This document shows, in pieces, positions 55,130 to 62,574 of a stretch of 62,574 bases of DNA. Source of the DNA: Oscillatoria salina IIICB1 (lineage in GTDB: Bacteria; Cyanobacteriota; Cyanobacteriia; Cyanobacteriales; SIO1D9); NCBI RefSeq assembly GCF_020144665.1, contig NZ_JAAHBQ010000027.1:1-62574 (forward strand), read 5' to 3'. Both the position numbers and the translations under genes were made by a program. Position 1 is the first letter of the stretch, and each line of letters starts with the position of its first letter. The notes under the pieces were generated by a model, which searched no databases, was not told the DNA's origin, and saw only the letters and a program-made list of their open reading frames with translations.

Positions 55130-57697
55130 ATGAAAGTTATTGTTGATGGGTGGCATAAATTGAATAAAATTGTTCGGAATAACAGCTTATTTTTGTTATT
55201 TTGTCAAGGGGCTGAATCAAAAAAAATGTCCTTGGAAATGGCAGAATTAGCAAGAAATAAACAGTTGCGCGAAGCGGTGCGAGTTGGTTCAGAAATTATT
55301 AGTTTGGTGTCTCCACCCAATTCTTTTTTCCGGCGACAATTTTATCTTTGGACGATGGGAACGTCGCTTCAATCTCTGAGTAAACAGTTAGCTGAATGGC
55401 AGCAAAAAATTGAAGAAATCGATCGTTTGGCGGCTTATGCTGATTCTCTGGAAAAACAAGCTAGTAATAATCCTTTAGCTATTCAACTATTAACAAGTGC
55501 GTTGAAATTTTATCAACATTGTGCTTATCAAATTAATGATTCTCTTTATTTAGAAGCTATTGCTCGTTTGCAAGAAGAAATTTATCGCCGACAGCAATTT
55601 CAATTGTTAATTACTCAAGGAAAAGAAGAGGCAAAACAAGGCTTTTTCAAACAAGCTTTAAGCAATTTTTTACAGGCAAAAACTTTATTTGCAACGAAAA
55701 AATTGGATTTAGCGATCGCGACTTGCTCCGCGAAAATTCAGCCAGAGGAAAATTTTGAGGCGGTACTCACCACAGCGCGTAAAATAGCAATGGCAGGTAA
55801 ATTCGCTCAGGCGATCGCCTTACTCGAACCTGCTTTGGCGAAATTTCCTCGCACTGATGGCAAAATTCTCTATGCACAACTTAGGAAAACTGTCAAGGCG
55901 AAAAAGTATTTTCGTGCGGCAATATTAGCCGAAAAAGCAGGTAATTTAGAACGAGCCGAAGCCAATTATCAAGAAGCAATCAATATTTTACCAGAATATC
56001 AAGAAGCTTATCTGCGTCTTGCGATCGTGGCAGTTAAAATGAACAATTGGGAGCAGGTAATTGACTATTTACAAGGTATTAATGGCGAAAGAGCAGCTTA
56101 TATTCGTGGCTTTGCTTTTGTGCAATTAAATAATTTACAACAAGCCGATTTAGAATGGCAAACTATCGATCGTAGTCAGGTAAAACAAGAGCGCAAAGCT
56201 CTAAAAATATTAGCCAGACGAAAACGCTTGCAAGCAATGAAAGAAATTCAAGAATTTGTCCAGGAAAGAAAATTAGAGCAAGCCAAATCAGCCAGTCTTT
56301 CATTTATGCAGCAATTCGGAACTTGTGCGATCGTACAAAGAAATTTAGACGAACATATTCGCCCTGCTTTTGAAACAGATTTATGGCAGAATTTAGCTTG
56401 GCAAGAATTAGTTGAATTAGCAGAAAATAACTGGTTAAAGCAACAAGATATTATTTCTCTGCATAACTTAATGATTGCCGCTTATTATTACTCGCAAATT
56501 AATCCTAAATATTTAGCAAAATTAATTCCAATTTGGTGTTCTAATTTAGCTAATCTTTATATTAATCCTCTTCTCGATGATATCCCGTGGCTAGGAGCGG
56601 CAAAAGTAGATCGAGATAGTTTATACTCGAACTTATTGCAACTACTAGAAACAGCGATTGATGAAGTTAAAGATCGAGACTTAGAAACATATTATCAATT
56701 ACGCGATCGCTACCGCTTAGAATTAGCTTCCTTAGAAATTATGGGAAAACCGCCTCAATTTGGACTGAAATTAGACGAACTTTTTTTAACTCCCAGTTTT
56801 TATCAAAATTATCGAGAAAAACTCAAAAATATCAGCTTCATTCCCGCTAGGGAGATCCAAATCCAACAAGCATTACACTCCTCTTGGGGATTAGCAGTTG
56901 CTGCTTGTTTAGCAGGAGATACTCTTCGCGCTATCCAAATTAAACCAGTTAATAACGATCGAGCAGAAATTGATTTATTTCAGGAAAATTTAACTTCTGT
57001 GCTAACCCAAACCAACAATTTTTCTGAACTTGACATACACAGCACCAATTTATTTGCAGAATCATTAGTTGCTTATTACGAAGGATGTTATCACCTCAGT
57101 AACCAACATTGGCGTTTAGCAGTAACTCCTTTACAACAAGCAGAGGTAGAAATTAAAGCTTCTCCTCAATGGTATGCAGAAATAGAAAAACTTTGCCAAA
57201 ATCAGCGTCAAATCATCTCGCATTTTTACGAACATTTAGACTTTGCTCAGTTTTGGTGTAACTTAACCGGAAGCGAAACTGCGAGAAGTTATTTAGCTCA
57301 ACTAAGAGTAGAACAAATTAAGCAAAAATTAACTAATCAAATTATTACACCTACTCAAGCTCTCAATGAATTAGCAGGATTAGCAAAATTAGTTCCCGAT
57401 CATCCTACCATTACCGACGCGATCGCCAAAGTGGAATTTGCGCGAGAAGCCGAACAATTACATCAACTCATGAAAGTAAATAAATTCGAAGAAGCTGTTA
57501 AATTAGCTGCGAGATCTCATTATGAACAAATTCCCTATATTGTCGCCGAAATTTGCATTTCAATTTTAGTTAATGGTTCGCAAAACAATCATTTATCAGA
57601 AGAAGCAGTTCAGCAACTAGCAAATTGGGCTTACCAACTTTGTCCTCACGAACCAGCTTTTCAACAAGTTTATCGTCAATTTGGACTTTATTGTTAA
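55130..57697 (+). CDS. large TPR-like helical protein of the Hsp70 cluster
   Basis: The 855-residue product is almost entirely helical. TPR-like pairs are clear at about 157-187 (GKEEAKQGFFKQALSNFLQA), 210-240 (RKIAMAGKFAQAIALLEPAL) and 262-315 (AEKAGNLERAEANYQEAI). Later parts are helical but not recognisable. There is no signal peptide or sure membrane helix. TPR scaffolds often bind Hsp70 or client proteins. GGGAGGA about 10 bases before the ATG gives a strong ribosome site. It lies 18 bases after the zinc-ribbon gene and 2 bases before the J-like gene. Confidence 0.75.
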   Translation: MKVIVDGWHKLNKIVRNNSLFLLFCQGAESKKMSLEMAELARNKQLREAVRVGSEIISLVSPPNSFFRRQFYLWTMGTSLQSLSKQLAEWQQKIEEIDRLAAYADSLEKQASNNPLAIQLLTSALKFYQHCAYQINDSLYLEAIARLQEEIYRRQQFQLLITQGKEEAKQGFFKQALSNFLQAKTLFATKKLDLAIATCSAKIQPEENFEAVLTTARKIAMAGKFAQAIALLEPALAKFPRTDGKILYAQLRKTVKAKKYFRAAILAEKAGNLERAEANYQEAINILPEYQEAYLRLAIVAVKMNNWEQVIDYLQGINGERAAYIRGFAFVQLNNLQQADLEWQTIDRSQVKQERKALKILARRKRLQAMKEIQEFVQERKLEQAKSASLSFMQQFGTCAIVQRNLDEHIRPAFETDLWQNLAWQELVELAENNWLKQQDIISLHNLMIAAYYYSQINPKYLAKLIPIWCSNLANLYINPLLDDIPWLGAAKVDRDSLYSNLLQLLETAIDEVKDRDLETYYQLRDRYRLELASLEIMGKPPQFGLKLDELFLTPSFYQNYREKLKNISFIPAREIQIQQALHSSWGLAVAACLAGDTLRAIQIKPVNNDRAEIDLFQENLTSVLTQTNNFSELDIHSTNLFAESLVAYYEGCYHLSNQHWRLAVTPLQQAEVEIKASPQWYAEIEKLCQNQRQIISHFYEHLDFAQFWCNLTGSETARSYLAQLRVEQIKQKLTNQIITPTQALNELAGLAKLVPDHPTITDAIAKVEFAREAEQLHQLMKVNKFEEAVKLAARSHYEQIPYIVAEICISILVNGSQNNHLSEEAVQQLANWAYQLCPHEPAFQQVYRQFGLYC

Positions 57698-57699
57698 AG

Positions 57700-58092
57700 A
57701 TGAAGCAAAATCGATCGGTACAAAATCCCTATGAAATTTTAGGTGTAACACCAGCAGCATCAAAAGCAGAAATTGCCAAAGCTTTTATGATGGCGATGAA
57801 ACTGCGTGAATATTCTCCAGATGCGATCGCCAAAGCCAGAAAAAGTTTAATGAATGCACGATCTCGCTTATTGGCTGATTATTTACGTCCGATTTTACCA
57901 GCGATCGTGCGTTTCAAGCGTAAAGATTTTTCCGAGTTGGAAAAACCTGCACCAACTCTCGAATTTTTACCCGAATTTGACGGTTTAGATGCAACTCTCG
58001 CACAAATGCAAAAAGTATCTGATGCCGATCGAAACTTGGGTATAACTTTATTTTCGGCTGATCCAATCAAAAGATTACCACCAAGCCGTTAA
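57700..58092 (+). CDS. J-domain-like protein with degenerate HPD motif
   Basis: The 130-residue product begins with a J-domain pattern: NPYEILGVTPAASKAEIAKAF (helices I-II), then REYSPDAIAKARKSLMNAR and LLADYLRP (helix III end). The catalytic HPD tripeptide reads S39-P40-D41, so the histidine needed to stimulate Hsp70 ATPase is absent. The second half has no recognised domain. The ATG at 57700 is two bases after the stop of the TPR gene, indicating translational coupling. A longer frame starting inside that gene is unlikely. It may act as a non-stimulating J-like adaptor. Confidence 0.78.
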   Translation: MKQNRSVQNPYEILGVTPAASKAEIAKAFMMAMKLREYSPDAIAKARKSLMNARSRLLADYLRPILPAIVRFKRKDFSELEKPAPTLEFLPEFDGLDATLAQMQKVSDADRNLGITLFSADPIKRLPPSR

Positions 58093-58109
58093 GCACGTAG
58101 CAGCATATA

Positions 58110-58156
58110 CCAATCCCCAATCCCCAATCCCCAATCCCCAATCCCCAATCCCCAAT
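58110..58156 (+). repeat. CCCCAAT heptamer array overlapping a start codon
   Basis: After a partial unit (58110-58114), six perfect CCCCAAT units run at 58115-58121, 58122-58128, 58129-58135, 58136-58142, 58143-58149 and 58150-58156. The A and T of the last unit are the first two bases of the ATG at 58155. A GCACGTAGC fragment of another dispersed repeat lies just before (about 58092-58100). Confidence 0.92.
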
Positions 58157-58634
58157 GAAAAACGAACAAATTTTTTACTTAAGTAGTTCTCAACGAGACG
58201 AAATATTGCAAGAGTTAGGGAATCTGCTCAAAGACAAAGTTTCCCTACAACAAACCTTACAACAAGAACAGGAACAAACAACAGCAGCGAATGAAGAACT
58301 TTTTCTGGAATTACTCGATCTATTTGATACTTTGGAATTTTTACTTGATTACTTAACAGAGAATCCCGAACCTAATGCTCAGTTTCTCAAACGCTTACCA
58401 AAAACTATCGAAGTTGTTAAGAAAAAATTGTTACTTATTCTCGAACGTCGAGAAGTAAGAGCGATAGATTTTCAAGAAAATAAACCAGATTTCACTCTTT
58501 GTCGAGTAGTAGATTGCGAAATTAATAATGAGATCGAAGAAGATATGATTACGAAAATTGTGCGCAAAGGATTTAGTCTTGGTGATAAGATTTTACGTCC
58601 TGTAGAAGTGATTACCTCCAAAAAAGAGGATTGA
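58155..58634 (+). CDS. short GrpE-like nucleotide exchange factor
   Basis: The 159-residue product has an N-terminal long helix with Gln/Glu heptads (about 10-50) and a helical middle. Its C-terminal GrpE-type beta part has EEDMITKIVRKGFSLGDKILRPVEVI. It is shorter than common GrpE proteins. It should release ADP from an Hsp70, most likely the divergent one in this cluster. The start codon overlaps the last CCCCAAT repeat, so no normal Shine-Dalgarno sequence exists. The 62-base gap to the J-like gene is the widest in the cluster downstream of Hsp70. Confidence 0.85.
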   Translation: MKNEQIFYLSSSQRDEILQELGNLLKDKVSLQQTLQQEQEQTTAANEELFLELLDLFDTLEFLLDYLTENPEPNAQFLKRLPKTIEVVKKKLLLILERREVRAIDFQENKPDFTLCRVVDCEINNEIEEDMITKIVRKGFSLGDKILRPVEVITSKKED

Positions 58635-58670
58635 CATTTTGGCAAATATTTAAGCTAATAAATGTCAATC
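58629..58670. terminator. inverted repeat spanning two convergent stop codons
   Basis: GATTGACATTT (58629-58639) pairs perfectly with AAATGTCAATC (58660-58670) around a 20-base AT-rich loop. The left arm contains the GrpE-like stop codon and the right arm the regulator stop codon. It probably ends both transcripts. Confidence 0.7.
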
Positions 58671-59336
58671 TACTAAGTTATGTTCGAGGGCAAAGCGTAC
58701 TAACTCTGCCCGATTATTGGTGTCTGTTTTTCTTAGTAAACTGCTGACATATTTCTCGATGGTACGAGGACTAAGATGTAATTCTCCTCCAATTTCTATG
58801 TTAGAAAGACCGTTAGTAAGTAAGTTGAGAACTTCTTGCTCTCGATTAGTAAGATCGAGAGAATGGAGAGGAATTGTCGTTGGAGATGAAGTTTTTGGTT
58901 GTGCCGAAGGATCTTTTTTCCTGTCAGTGTTAATCTTAGAGAAGCGTAACTCAGATTGAATCACCTGCGATCGCTCTAACAGAGAGCGAATGACTGCGCC
59001 CAATTCCTTCATTTCAAAGGGTTTGGGTAAATATAAGTCGCAGCCTACTTGATAACCGCGAATTCTTTCTTCGGTACTTCCTCTTTCAGTCAAGAAAATG
59101 ACAGGTAACAGCCGGAATTCTGGGCGCTGGCGAACTTGCCGCACCAATTCATAGCCATCCAGACGCGGCATATTAATGTCGGCAACGAGTAAATGAGGAT
59201 GATAAGTTTCTAGCAAAGCTAGGGCTTCTTCTCCATCCTCAGCAGCAATCGCCGAGTAGCCAGACATTTCGAGATAATCGCTGATGGCTAAACGAATTCC
59301 TGCGTCATCATCGGCAACCAGGATTAATAAGGGCAT
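58665..59336 (-). CDS. rre1: NarL/LuxR-type response regulator, Rre1/Ycf29-like
   Basis: The 223-residue product has a complete receiver domain: acidic D9-D11, phosphoacceptor D53 in VADINMPRLDG, T83 in FLTERGS and K105 in LPKPF. A LuxR-type helix-turn-helix (about 155-220, LTNREQEVLNLLTNGLSNIEIG) completes it. The start PLLILVADDDAGIRLAISDYLE fits the conserved cyanobacterial/plastid Rre1 (Ycf29) line, which works with Hik2 in stress responses including heat-shock genes. It starts with ATG. It converges on the Hsp70 cluster. Confidence 0.82.
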   Translation of the reverse strand: MPLLILVADDDAGIRLAISDYLEMSGYSAIAAEDGEEALALLETYHPHLLVADINMPRLDGYELVRQVRQRPEFRLLPVIFLTERGSTEERIRGYQVGCDLYLPKPFEMKELGAVIRSLLERSQVIQSELRFSKINTDRKKDPSAQPKTSSPTTIPLHSLDLTNREQEVLNLLTNGLSNIEIGGELHLSPRTIEKYVSSLLRKTDTNNRAELVRFALEHNLVD

Positions 59337-59453
59337 ATATAGTTATTTGGTCTGCATTAGACAGCTACTCTTACACTATGTTAAGCCCAGGTTGTCAATT
59401 AAGACTTTTTTTGTGATGAAGCTGTCTCCTAACCACGATAACTGGTTGGATAA

Positions 59454-59930
59454 TCAAGCGGGTTGAGGTATTGTTGCGTTTTCCTCAGTAGCAAAGATTT
59501 TCTCCGCTAGTGCTAAGTCGTAAGGAAAAGGTGGCGTAATTGGCTGATAGTCTTTAGCGTAAGGCGTTCCGTGGCGTAAGACGGCGTTGACGAGGAAACA
59601 ATTTTCTGGGTTGAGATTAATGGCGCTGTGAGGTACTCCGGGAGGTATTTTGACTACTTGAGGTCGGTTCTCGCTTAAGTAAATATACTCGTACTGACGA
59701 TTTTGCAAGATTACTAAAATAAAGCTGCCCCGAACTACTAATAATTGATCTGTTTGATACCGATGGACGAATAGATCGTCAATTGTGTTGCCCGGAATTT
59801 GTACTAGCATTGTTTCATGACTTGATTGGGGAGTATAAAATTGTGTCATCCCCCCTTGGATAGATTCTAATGGGGTAATTGCGATTTTTTTGCTCAGTCC
59901 CATAGCCGAAATCCTAGCGATCTTTACCAT
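59454..59930 (-). CDS. cupin-fold protein (RmlC-like)
   Basis: The 158-residue product has a beta-rich core with DDLFVHRYQTDQLLVVRGSFILVIL, VVKIPPGVPHSAINLNPENCFLVNAV and a Pro-rich tail. This is a cupin barrel like dTDP-sugar epimerase or isomerase relatives. The full RmlC catalytic set is not evident, and the ligand is unknown. The ATG at 59930 is chosen; another ATG at 59903 is possible, and an upstream TTG is unlikely. Confidence 0.68.
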   Translation of the reverse strand: MVKIARISAMGLSKKIAITPLESIQGGMTQFYTPQSSHETMLVQIPGNTIDDLFVHRYQTDQLLVVRGSFILVILQNRQYEYIYLSENRPQVVKIPPGVPHSAINLNPENCFLVNAVLRHGTPYAKDYQPITPPFPYDLALAEKIFATEENATIPQPA

Positions 59931-60010
59931 CTCGATTTTAGAAGCTGAATTATAAAAAAATGTTACGAAAATAACACGAACGAGCAATGTTGTGTATTTG
60001 AAAGGTTTTC

Positions 60011-60044
60011 ATTCTAGAGAAGTTAGGTGCAACGTCTCTAGAAT
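60011..60044 (-). terminator. ATTCTAGAGA inverted repeat after pgi
   Basis: ATTCTAGAGA (60011-60020) and TCTCTAGAAT (60035-60044) form a perfect 10-bp stem. The loop has AACG next to TCTCTA, part of the dispersed AACGTCTCTA palindrome. It lies 9 bases past the pgi stop on the minus strand. Confidence 0.65.
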
Positions 60045-60053
60045 GGATAAAGG

Positions 60054-61643
60054 CTAATCAGCTTTAGAGATTTTGAGACTGCTGGGTTGAGCTAAATTGC
60101 CGGAAATAACGATGCCTCGGTCATTAGCGCTAAGATGGCGGACAATTTTGTAAATTGCTTCAATTTCTGCTGTCGCGTCGGCTTTTGCGGCTAATTCCGA
60201 CAAAGATAAAGGCGTAGTTTGTTTTTCCAATACTTTGACAATTTGATTTTGCAGTGCTAAGACAGATGCGGCAGCTTTTTTACCTGCTTCGACACCGGGT
60301 TGATGGTAAGCGTTGATATTCACGAGGAAGCCATACAAACCAACGGCGCGATCGTATAAAGCAATTAAAGCGCCGACGGTACGAGGATTAACTTCGGGAA
60401 TAGTTACGGTGAGGGAATCTCTGCCATTTTCGTATAAAGCTTGGCGGGTTCCTTGTAACAATCCGGAGAGGTAATCTCCAGAAGTTACACCAGCTTCGAC
60501 TTCGGGAGATTTTGCGGTACGGTCTTGTAAAACTTCGATAAAGGTAACAAAGAAGTTATTCACACCTTCTCGTAGTTGTTGAACGTAAGCGTGTTGGTCG
60601 GTTGAGCCTTTGTTACCATAGACAGCAATACCTTGATGAACTATATTTCCATCGAGGTCTTTTTCTTTACCCAAAGACTCCATTACCAATTGCTGAAGAT
60701 AGCGACTAAACAATAGCAAACTATCTTTGTAAGGCAAAACTACCATATCTTTTTCGCCTTTGCCATTAGTAGCAAAATACCAGGAAAGAGCTAACAGTGC
60801 TGCCGGATTATCTTTGAGGGTGCGATCGCGTGTAAGCTCATCCATGATTTTCGCACCTGTCAGCATTTCTTGAATATCAATTCCTTGTAATGCTGCCGGA
60901 ACTAAACCCACGGCTGACATTTCCGAGGTACGTCCTCCTACCCAATCATACATGGGAAAACTGGCTAACCAACCCTCTGCTTGAGCAATTCGATCTAATT
61001 TGCTGTCTTTCCCGGTAATTGCCACTGCATGGGCGGCAAAATCGAGATTTTCCGCCTCATAGACTGCTTTTGCTTCGATCATCCCATTGCGAGTTTCGGG
61101 AGTTCCCCCAGATTTGGAGATTACTAAAACGAGAGTCGTATTCAGACGAGAACCAATTTCGGCAATTGTGCGATCGATCCCGCTAGGGTCGGTATTATCG
61201 ATAAAATGAATCGCCAAAGGTGCATCAATTGGGGCTAAAGCTTCTGCGACAAATTCCGGACCCAAAGCCGAACCGCCAATCCCAATCGAGAGAATATCCG
61301 TAAATTTGGCTTCTCCAGGCGGTTTAATCTCGCCACTGTGGACTTTGTTTGTAAAAGCTTCAATTGCTTCGAGAGTATTGTCGATATCTTCTTTTAACTC
61401 TGGAGTTGGGGCTAAATCCGAGTTACGCAGCCAATAATGACCAACCATGCGATTTTCATCTGGATTGGCGATCGCGCCCCTCTCCAAAGCATCCATCTCT
61501 TCAAACGCTTTGTCAAACATCGGCTTCATCTTCGCGACAAAACCTTCATCAAAGCGCATCCGGGATAAATCCAGATAAAACTCCAGTTGTTCGTTGTAAT
61601 ACAACCAATCCTGATAACGTTGCCAAAGTGCAGCAGAATCCAT
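60054..61643 (-). CDS. pgi: glucose-6-phosphate isomerase
   Basis: The 529-residue product has the sugar-phosphate isomerase domains, with [48 protein letters not shown] and the later [15 protein letters not shown] segment with catalytic residues. It interconverts glucose-6-phosphate and fructose-6-phosphate in glycolysis, glycogen metabolism and the pentose phosphate pathway. It starts with ATG and ends at a terminator-like palindrome. Confidence 0.95.
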   Translation of the reverse strand: MDSAALWQRYQDWLYYNEQLEFYLDLSRMRFDEGFVAKMKPMFDKAFEEMDALERGAIANPDENRMVGHYWLRNSDLAPTPELKEDIDNTLEAIEAFTNKVHSGEIKPPGEAKFTDILSIGIGGSALGPEFVAEALAPIDAPLAIHFIDNTDPSGIDRTIAEIGSRLNTTLVLVISKSGGTPETRNGMIEAKAVYEAENLDFAAHAVAITGKDSKLDRIAQAEGWLASFPMYDWVGGRTSEMSAVGLVPAALQGIDIQEMLTGAKIMDELTRDRTLKDNPAALLALSWYFATNGKGEKDMVVLPYKDSLLLFSRYLQQLVMESLGKEKDLDGNIVHQGIAVYGNKGSTDQHAYVQQLREGVNNFFVTFIEVLQDRTAKSPEVEAGVTSGDYLSGLLQGTRQALYENGRDSLTVTIPEVNPRTVGALIALYDRAVGLYGFLVNINAYHQPGVEAGKKAAASVLALQNQIVKVLEKQTTPLSLSELAAKADATAEIEAIYKIVRHLSANDRGIVISGNLAQPSSLKISKAD

Positions 61644-61792
61644 AAACTCAATTTCAACCGTAATATCTCACTCGTAAGTTTACGGTACGGTTACGATCTT
61701 CGGGCGATCGCTTATCTTTTCTCTAATTTTCTGCCACTCAATTTACCTTGACATAATCCCAAATTTATGCTAATAATTTAGCCAAAAGAAAA

Positions 61793-61806
61793 CCCGCCGA
61801 AGCGGG
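61793..61806 (-). terminator. CCCGC-TTCG-GCGGG terminator after csbD-like gene
   Basis: Read on the minus strand, CCCGC, loop TTCG and GCGGG are followed by TTTTCTTTT. This classic intrinsic terminator lies about 110 bases past the CsbD-family stop. Confidence 0.82.
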
Positions 61807-61873
61807 CATCAACCTTCAAAAACTAACTTCTGCTAAAACACCTTAGCGACCTTCCTTTGCGTCTACTCGAAAC

Positions 61874-61895
61874 GAGAACGGCTCCGCCGAATGCG
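61874..61895 (+). repeat. 22-bp dispersed repeat, second copy
   Basis: It is identical to 34643-34664 (GAGAACGGCTCCGCCGAATG plus CG) and is also flanked by CTTTGCG and CTTGGCGAG stretches. It contains a CGGC-TCC-GCCG mini-hairpin. It lies between the CsbD-like gene and its terminator. Confidence 0.8.
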
Positions 61896-61918
61896 CCTTG
61901 GCGAGATAAAATATCCCC

Positions 61919-62107
61919 TTAAGCGCGATCGATAAATTTCTTCGCATCATCCTTCAAATTTTCTTGCTCGTGCATCGCCTTCGCTTGCATTTGTTTCACC
62001 TTACCTTCGACTTTTTGTCTTTCATTTCCCGAAAGTTCTCCTACTACCTCTTGTACCTTACCTTCGAGATTTTTTGCAGTAGCTTTAATTCTGTCTTCAG
62101 CAGCCAT
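61919..62107 (-). CDS. CsbD-family stress protein
   Basis: The 62-residue product is charged and low-complexity: EDRIKATAKNLEGKVQEVVGEL followed by ERQKVEGKVKQMQAKA, the CsbD signature of a small general-stress protein. AAGGAG lies about 6 bases before the ATG. A GlsB-type membrane protein gene lies 42 bases upstream on the same strand; both families are stress-linked, so co-expression is likely. Confidence 0.9.
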   Translation of the reverse strand: MAAEDRIKATAKNLEGKVQEVVGELSGNERQKVEGKVKQMQAKAMHEQENLKDDAKKFIDRA

Positions 62108-62149
62108 TTTTAACTCCTTAAATTCCTAAATGGTGGACAAATAAATCAA

Positions 62150-62422
62150 TTAAATTCGGCGACTTCTAGCAAGCTTTTCCCAAATGAAAATAGCAATAAT
62201 TGCTCCGATAATTGCCAAAATCACACCAGGAATAGTTAAACTCGCCGACGTTATTGCTAACGTTCCCGTATTCAAAAGAGTTGCAAGGGAACCACCAATA
62301 ACCGCCCCAACAATCCCTAACACAATTGTGCTGAGAATCCCGCCACCTTGATGACCAGGATAAATAGCTTTAGCGAGCGCTCCAGCAATTAAACCTAAAA
62401 CAATCCATGCTATAATACTCAT
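62150..62422 (-). CDS. GlsB/YeaQ/YmgE-family membrane protein
   Basis: The 90-residue product has three hydrophobic segments, Gly-rich loops (IAWIVLGLIAGALAKAIYPG, GGGILSTIVLGIVGAVIGG) and a basic C-terminus, EKLARSRRI. This is the transglycosylase-associated/GlsB stress-membrane family. It starts with ATG. The last 152 bases of the window show nothing further. Confidence 0.88.
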   Translation of the reverse strand: MSIIAWIVLGLIAGALAKAIYPGHQGGGILSTIVLGIVGAVIGGSLATLLNTGTLAITSASLTIPGVILAIIGAIIAIFIWEKLARSRRI

Positions 62423-62574
62423 GGTTGAGAAACGTTTTTTTAACGTTGTGAAATCGATAATTAAAAAGTAACAGTTCCGGTTTTAAAATTCACTCTCTCC
62501 TCGGAAGTAACTTGAGTGAATCAAAAGAAATAAGCCGCAAGATATAGTTGCCCCTCTGATAACAGTATTAATGT

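Noticed and set aside
57625-57699. Longer start of the J-like gene inside the TPR gene
   Set aside because: The added residues are an out-of-frame reading of the TPR C-terminus; the ATG at 57700 follows the stop codon by two bases.

Overview
This is a stretch of a cyanobacterial chromosome. The GCGATCGC (HIP1) octamer occurs throughout. Families typical of or confined to cyanobacteria are present (GlpX-type FBP/SBPase, Gap2, Rre1/Ycf29-type regulator, CYP38/TLP40-like cyclophilin, UPF0182, DUF4327, DUF6761). Short tandem heptamers (CCCCAAT/CCCCAGT) and fold-back repeats fill many intergenic gaps. I see no rRNA, tRNA, CRISPR array, transposase or prophage. The genus cannot be fixed from the sequence alone.

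Layout. 1-4.6 kb: ABC ATPase, a Uma2 protein, a membrane protein, citramalate synthase (cimA) and a DUF4327 protein. 4.8-9.4 kb: an FHA-Ser/Thr kinase beside a zinc-ribbon PP2C phosphatase, then an MscS channel. 9.7-18.3 kb, mostly minus strand: L-lactate dehydrogenase, PEP synthase, dxr, a PlsC-type acyltransferase, tadA, a lipoprotein, grxC and a short MscS protein. 18.6-26.9 kb, plus strand: glpX, hemA, a UPF0182 membrane protein and an SLC12-like transporter. 27-31.9 kb: an OmpR-type regulator with an altered acidic pocket, a DUF6761 protein, a CGFS glutaredoxin with BolA, an exported protein and a subtilase. 32.3-34.5 kb is a small accessory patch: acetoacetate-decarboxylase-like protein, a Uma2 gene with an internal duplication, and an antitoxin/PIN-toxin pair. 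34.7-46.4 kb is mostly housekeeping: proS, a methyltransferase, a polysaccharide polymerase/ligase-like membrane protein, DUF2993 and GerMN proteins, an ArsR regulator, accB-efp, a lumenal-type cyclophilin between long inverted repeats, thiL and gap2. 47-50.1 kb: murC, murB, ebfC. 50.2-52.4 kb: an SGNH hydrolase and a low-molecular-weight tyrosine phosphatase.

The most unusual locus is 52.5-58.6 kb, a co-directional cluster that looks like a dedicated Hsp70 machine. It encodes a divergent Hsp70 without the usual hydrophobic interdomain linker, a zinc-ribbon single-pass membrane protein, an 855-residue TPR-like protein, a J-domain-like protein with SPD in place of HPD, and a short GrpE-like protein. 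The first four genes are 2-18 bp apart. The GrpE-like gene starts inside a CCCCAAT heptamer array. An Rre1-type regulator converges on the cluster, and the two stop codons share one 11-bp inverted repeat. Downstream lie a cupin, pgi, and CsbD and GlsB-type stress proteins.

Start codons were chosen by reading for ATG/GTG, Shine-Dalgarno sequences and family N-termini. Gene assignments rest on motifs and recalled family resemblance; no database search was run.
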